The translations under genes were made by a program, and so were the position numbers. Positions 63,270 to 64,000 of a DNA stretch of 64,000 nt are shown piece by piece. The notes below the pieces were generated by a model that saw nothing but the letters and a program-made list of their open reading frames with translations, searched no databases and had not been told where the DNA came from. The DNA is taken from positions 20,839,501 to 20,903,500 of the forward strand of contig NC_091966.1 of assembly GCF_036711975.1 (NCBI RefSeq), read 5' to 3'. This DNA is from Onthophagus taurus. Lineage: Eukaryota; Arthropoda; Insecta; Coleoptera; Scarabaeidae. How positions within the stretch are numbered: the first letter of the stretch is position 1; each line of letters opens with the position of its first letter.

Positions 63270-64000
63270 AGTAGTATAGATTCGCCGATTCAAGAACCTC
63301 CCCCTAGAACGCAGGTTCGAGGAGGAGGTTCTTGGCAAATTTTCGGAGGTTTTCCTTGTCGGAAGAGATTCGATGAGGAGAGGAGGTTCTTGAATCGGCA
63401 AACTTTTTTGAGGGGTTTCGTTTGAGGAGGAGGTCAATTAACTTGAGAAGGTCATGTTATTTAGAAAAAGTTATTAAAAATGTATCTTTATATATAACCT
63501 GTTTACCGAGATGAAAACAATTACTATGTTTATCCTTCGACTATTCCCAATGAACTTTTAATGTGTTCGAAATATCTCTTAATTTATTATACACAAAGGT
63601 ATACGGTTTTGAGACGTGTAGGTATACAAATAAGTGACCTACCTGCGAGATATTTTTTTAGGAGCTTCTTAATAAATTTGTCATGCGTTCCGTCTGACAT
63701 CTCACGATATAATGTTGTGTTAGAACATGTATAATAGATATAATCGGTAATGATGTGAAACATCACTCCCCCCCCCCCCCACCAACCTTATGTATTGCTA
63801 TAAATACAAACGTTGGTCGAAGTTGTATCGCAGAGTGTTGTGCTTCTGATTGTGAGTAAGGTTTTTGTGTATTTAGCACATATTAAAAATATCGTGTAGA
63901 TTTTTGATGCAGTTAGTACAGAGGATTTTTAACGTAACGAGTAAGTAATTCAAATGTAATACAAGTAGATAATGTACTAATGTAAACAATGATATTGATG
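63270..64000 (+). mobile_element. Second Polinton copy of the same family (left end; continues beyond the window)
   Basis: Starts AGTAGTATAGATTCGCCG exactly like 16934 and follows that element base by base, with few changes, to the end of the window, which corresponds to about 17822. It includes the TATAAATA box (63799) and both leader splice donors. The TIR has one internal unit fewer, a short deletion in the hairpin arm, and the hairpin loop in the opposite orientation. The flanking hexamer is CACATC (63264-63269), a candidate TSD whose partner is outside. Confidence 0.92.

Noticed and set aside
1-64000. CRISPR array or bacterial operons
   Set aside because: No spaced direct repeats of that type; genes carry introns, TATA promoters and eukaryotic transposons.

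Overview
The window is intergenic, transposon-dense eukaryotic DNA, most likely from an insect. It is AT-rich, genes have short GT-AG introns, and the repeats are of kinds common in insects: Penelope-like elements, piggyBac, hAT, Ginger, BEL/Pao, Ty3/gypsy, LINE and MITEs. Only the left edge (1-1880, minus strand) looks like an ordinary host gene, a seven-exon coiled-coil protein that runs off the window. I cannot name the species.

The centrepiece is a nearly complete Polinton/Maverick (polintovirus/adintovirus-like) element at 16934-35889. It has about 560-600 bp terminal inverted repeats and a 6-bp target duplication (CATGTG). It carries a full virion-type gene set: a PLA2/membrane-active minor virion protein, adenain-like protease, penton-like protein, hexon-like major capsid protein, packaging ATPase, retroviral-type integrase and a protein-primed type DNA polymerase B, plus several lineage-specific genes. 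Virion genes, ATPase and integrase run on +; polymerase runs on - and converges on the integrase. The element seems to use much RNA-level processing: (i) a start codon assembled across a splice junction (17762/17828); (ii) a TATA promoter followed by seven tiny introns whose spliced leader has no AUG (24053-24801), ending exactly at an ATG; (iii) a canonical -1 frameshift heptamer at the end of the PLA2 gene leading into an AUG-less protease frame; (iv) an intron joining a zinc-finger exon to PolB. Damage is light: one TGA in the major capsid gene, one TAG in the leader-driven gene, and a 1-kb insertion cutting off the PolB C-terminus. A second copy of the family starts at 63270 and leaves the window; its terminal hairpin loop is inverted relative to the first copy.

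The Polinton sits inside the pol gene of a degraded Ty3/gypsy element (minus strand; gag 36.6-37.5 kb, protease 36.0-36.5 kb, reverse transcriptase 16.2-16.9 kb). The 5' leader of that same gypsy element was also hit by a defective BEL/Pao element (37826-43613, LTRs of 233/234 bp, TSD TTAAC).

Left flank: Penelope fragments (2.8-4.0, 11.5-12.4 kb), a TTAA-flanked piggyBac deletion derivative (5777-7064), a fold-back element (7253-8750), a tRNA-type SINE, and two opposed env/gag-bearing gypsy fragments (13.4-16.1 kb). Right flank: a hAT MITE and hAT transposase gene (43.7-46.3 kb), a broken gypsy pol (46.9-49.0 kb), a Ginger-type transposon with about 250-bp TIRs (50633-53072), a MITE whose sister copy lies in the PolB intron, a cluster of CTCF-core-like motifs (54.06-54.70 kb), an old rearranged Polinton relic (55.3-57.3 kb), a Penelope fragment inside a TIR element (58.0-59.85 kb), and gypsy and LINE remnants.
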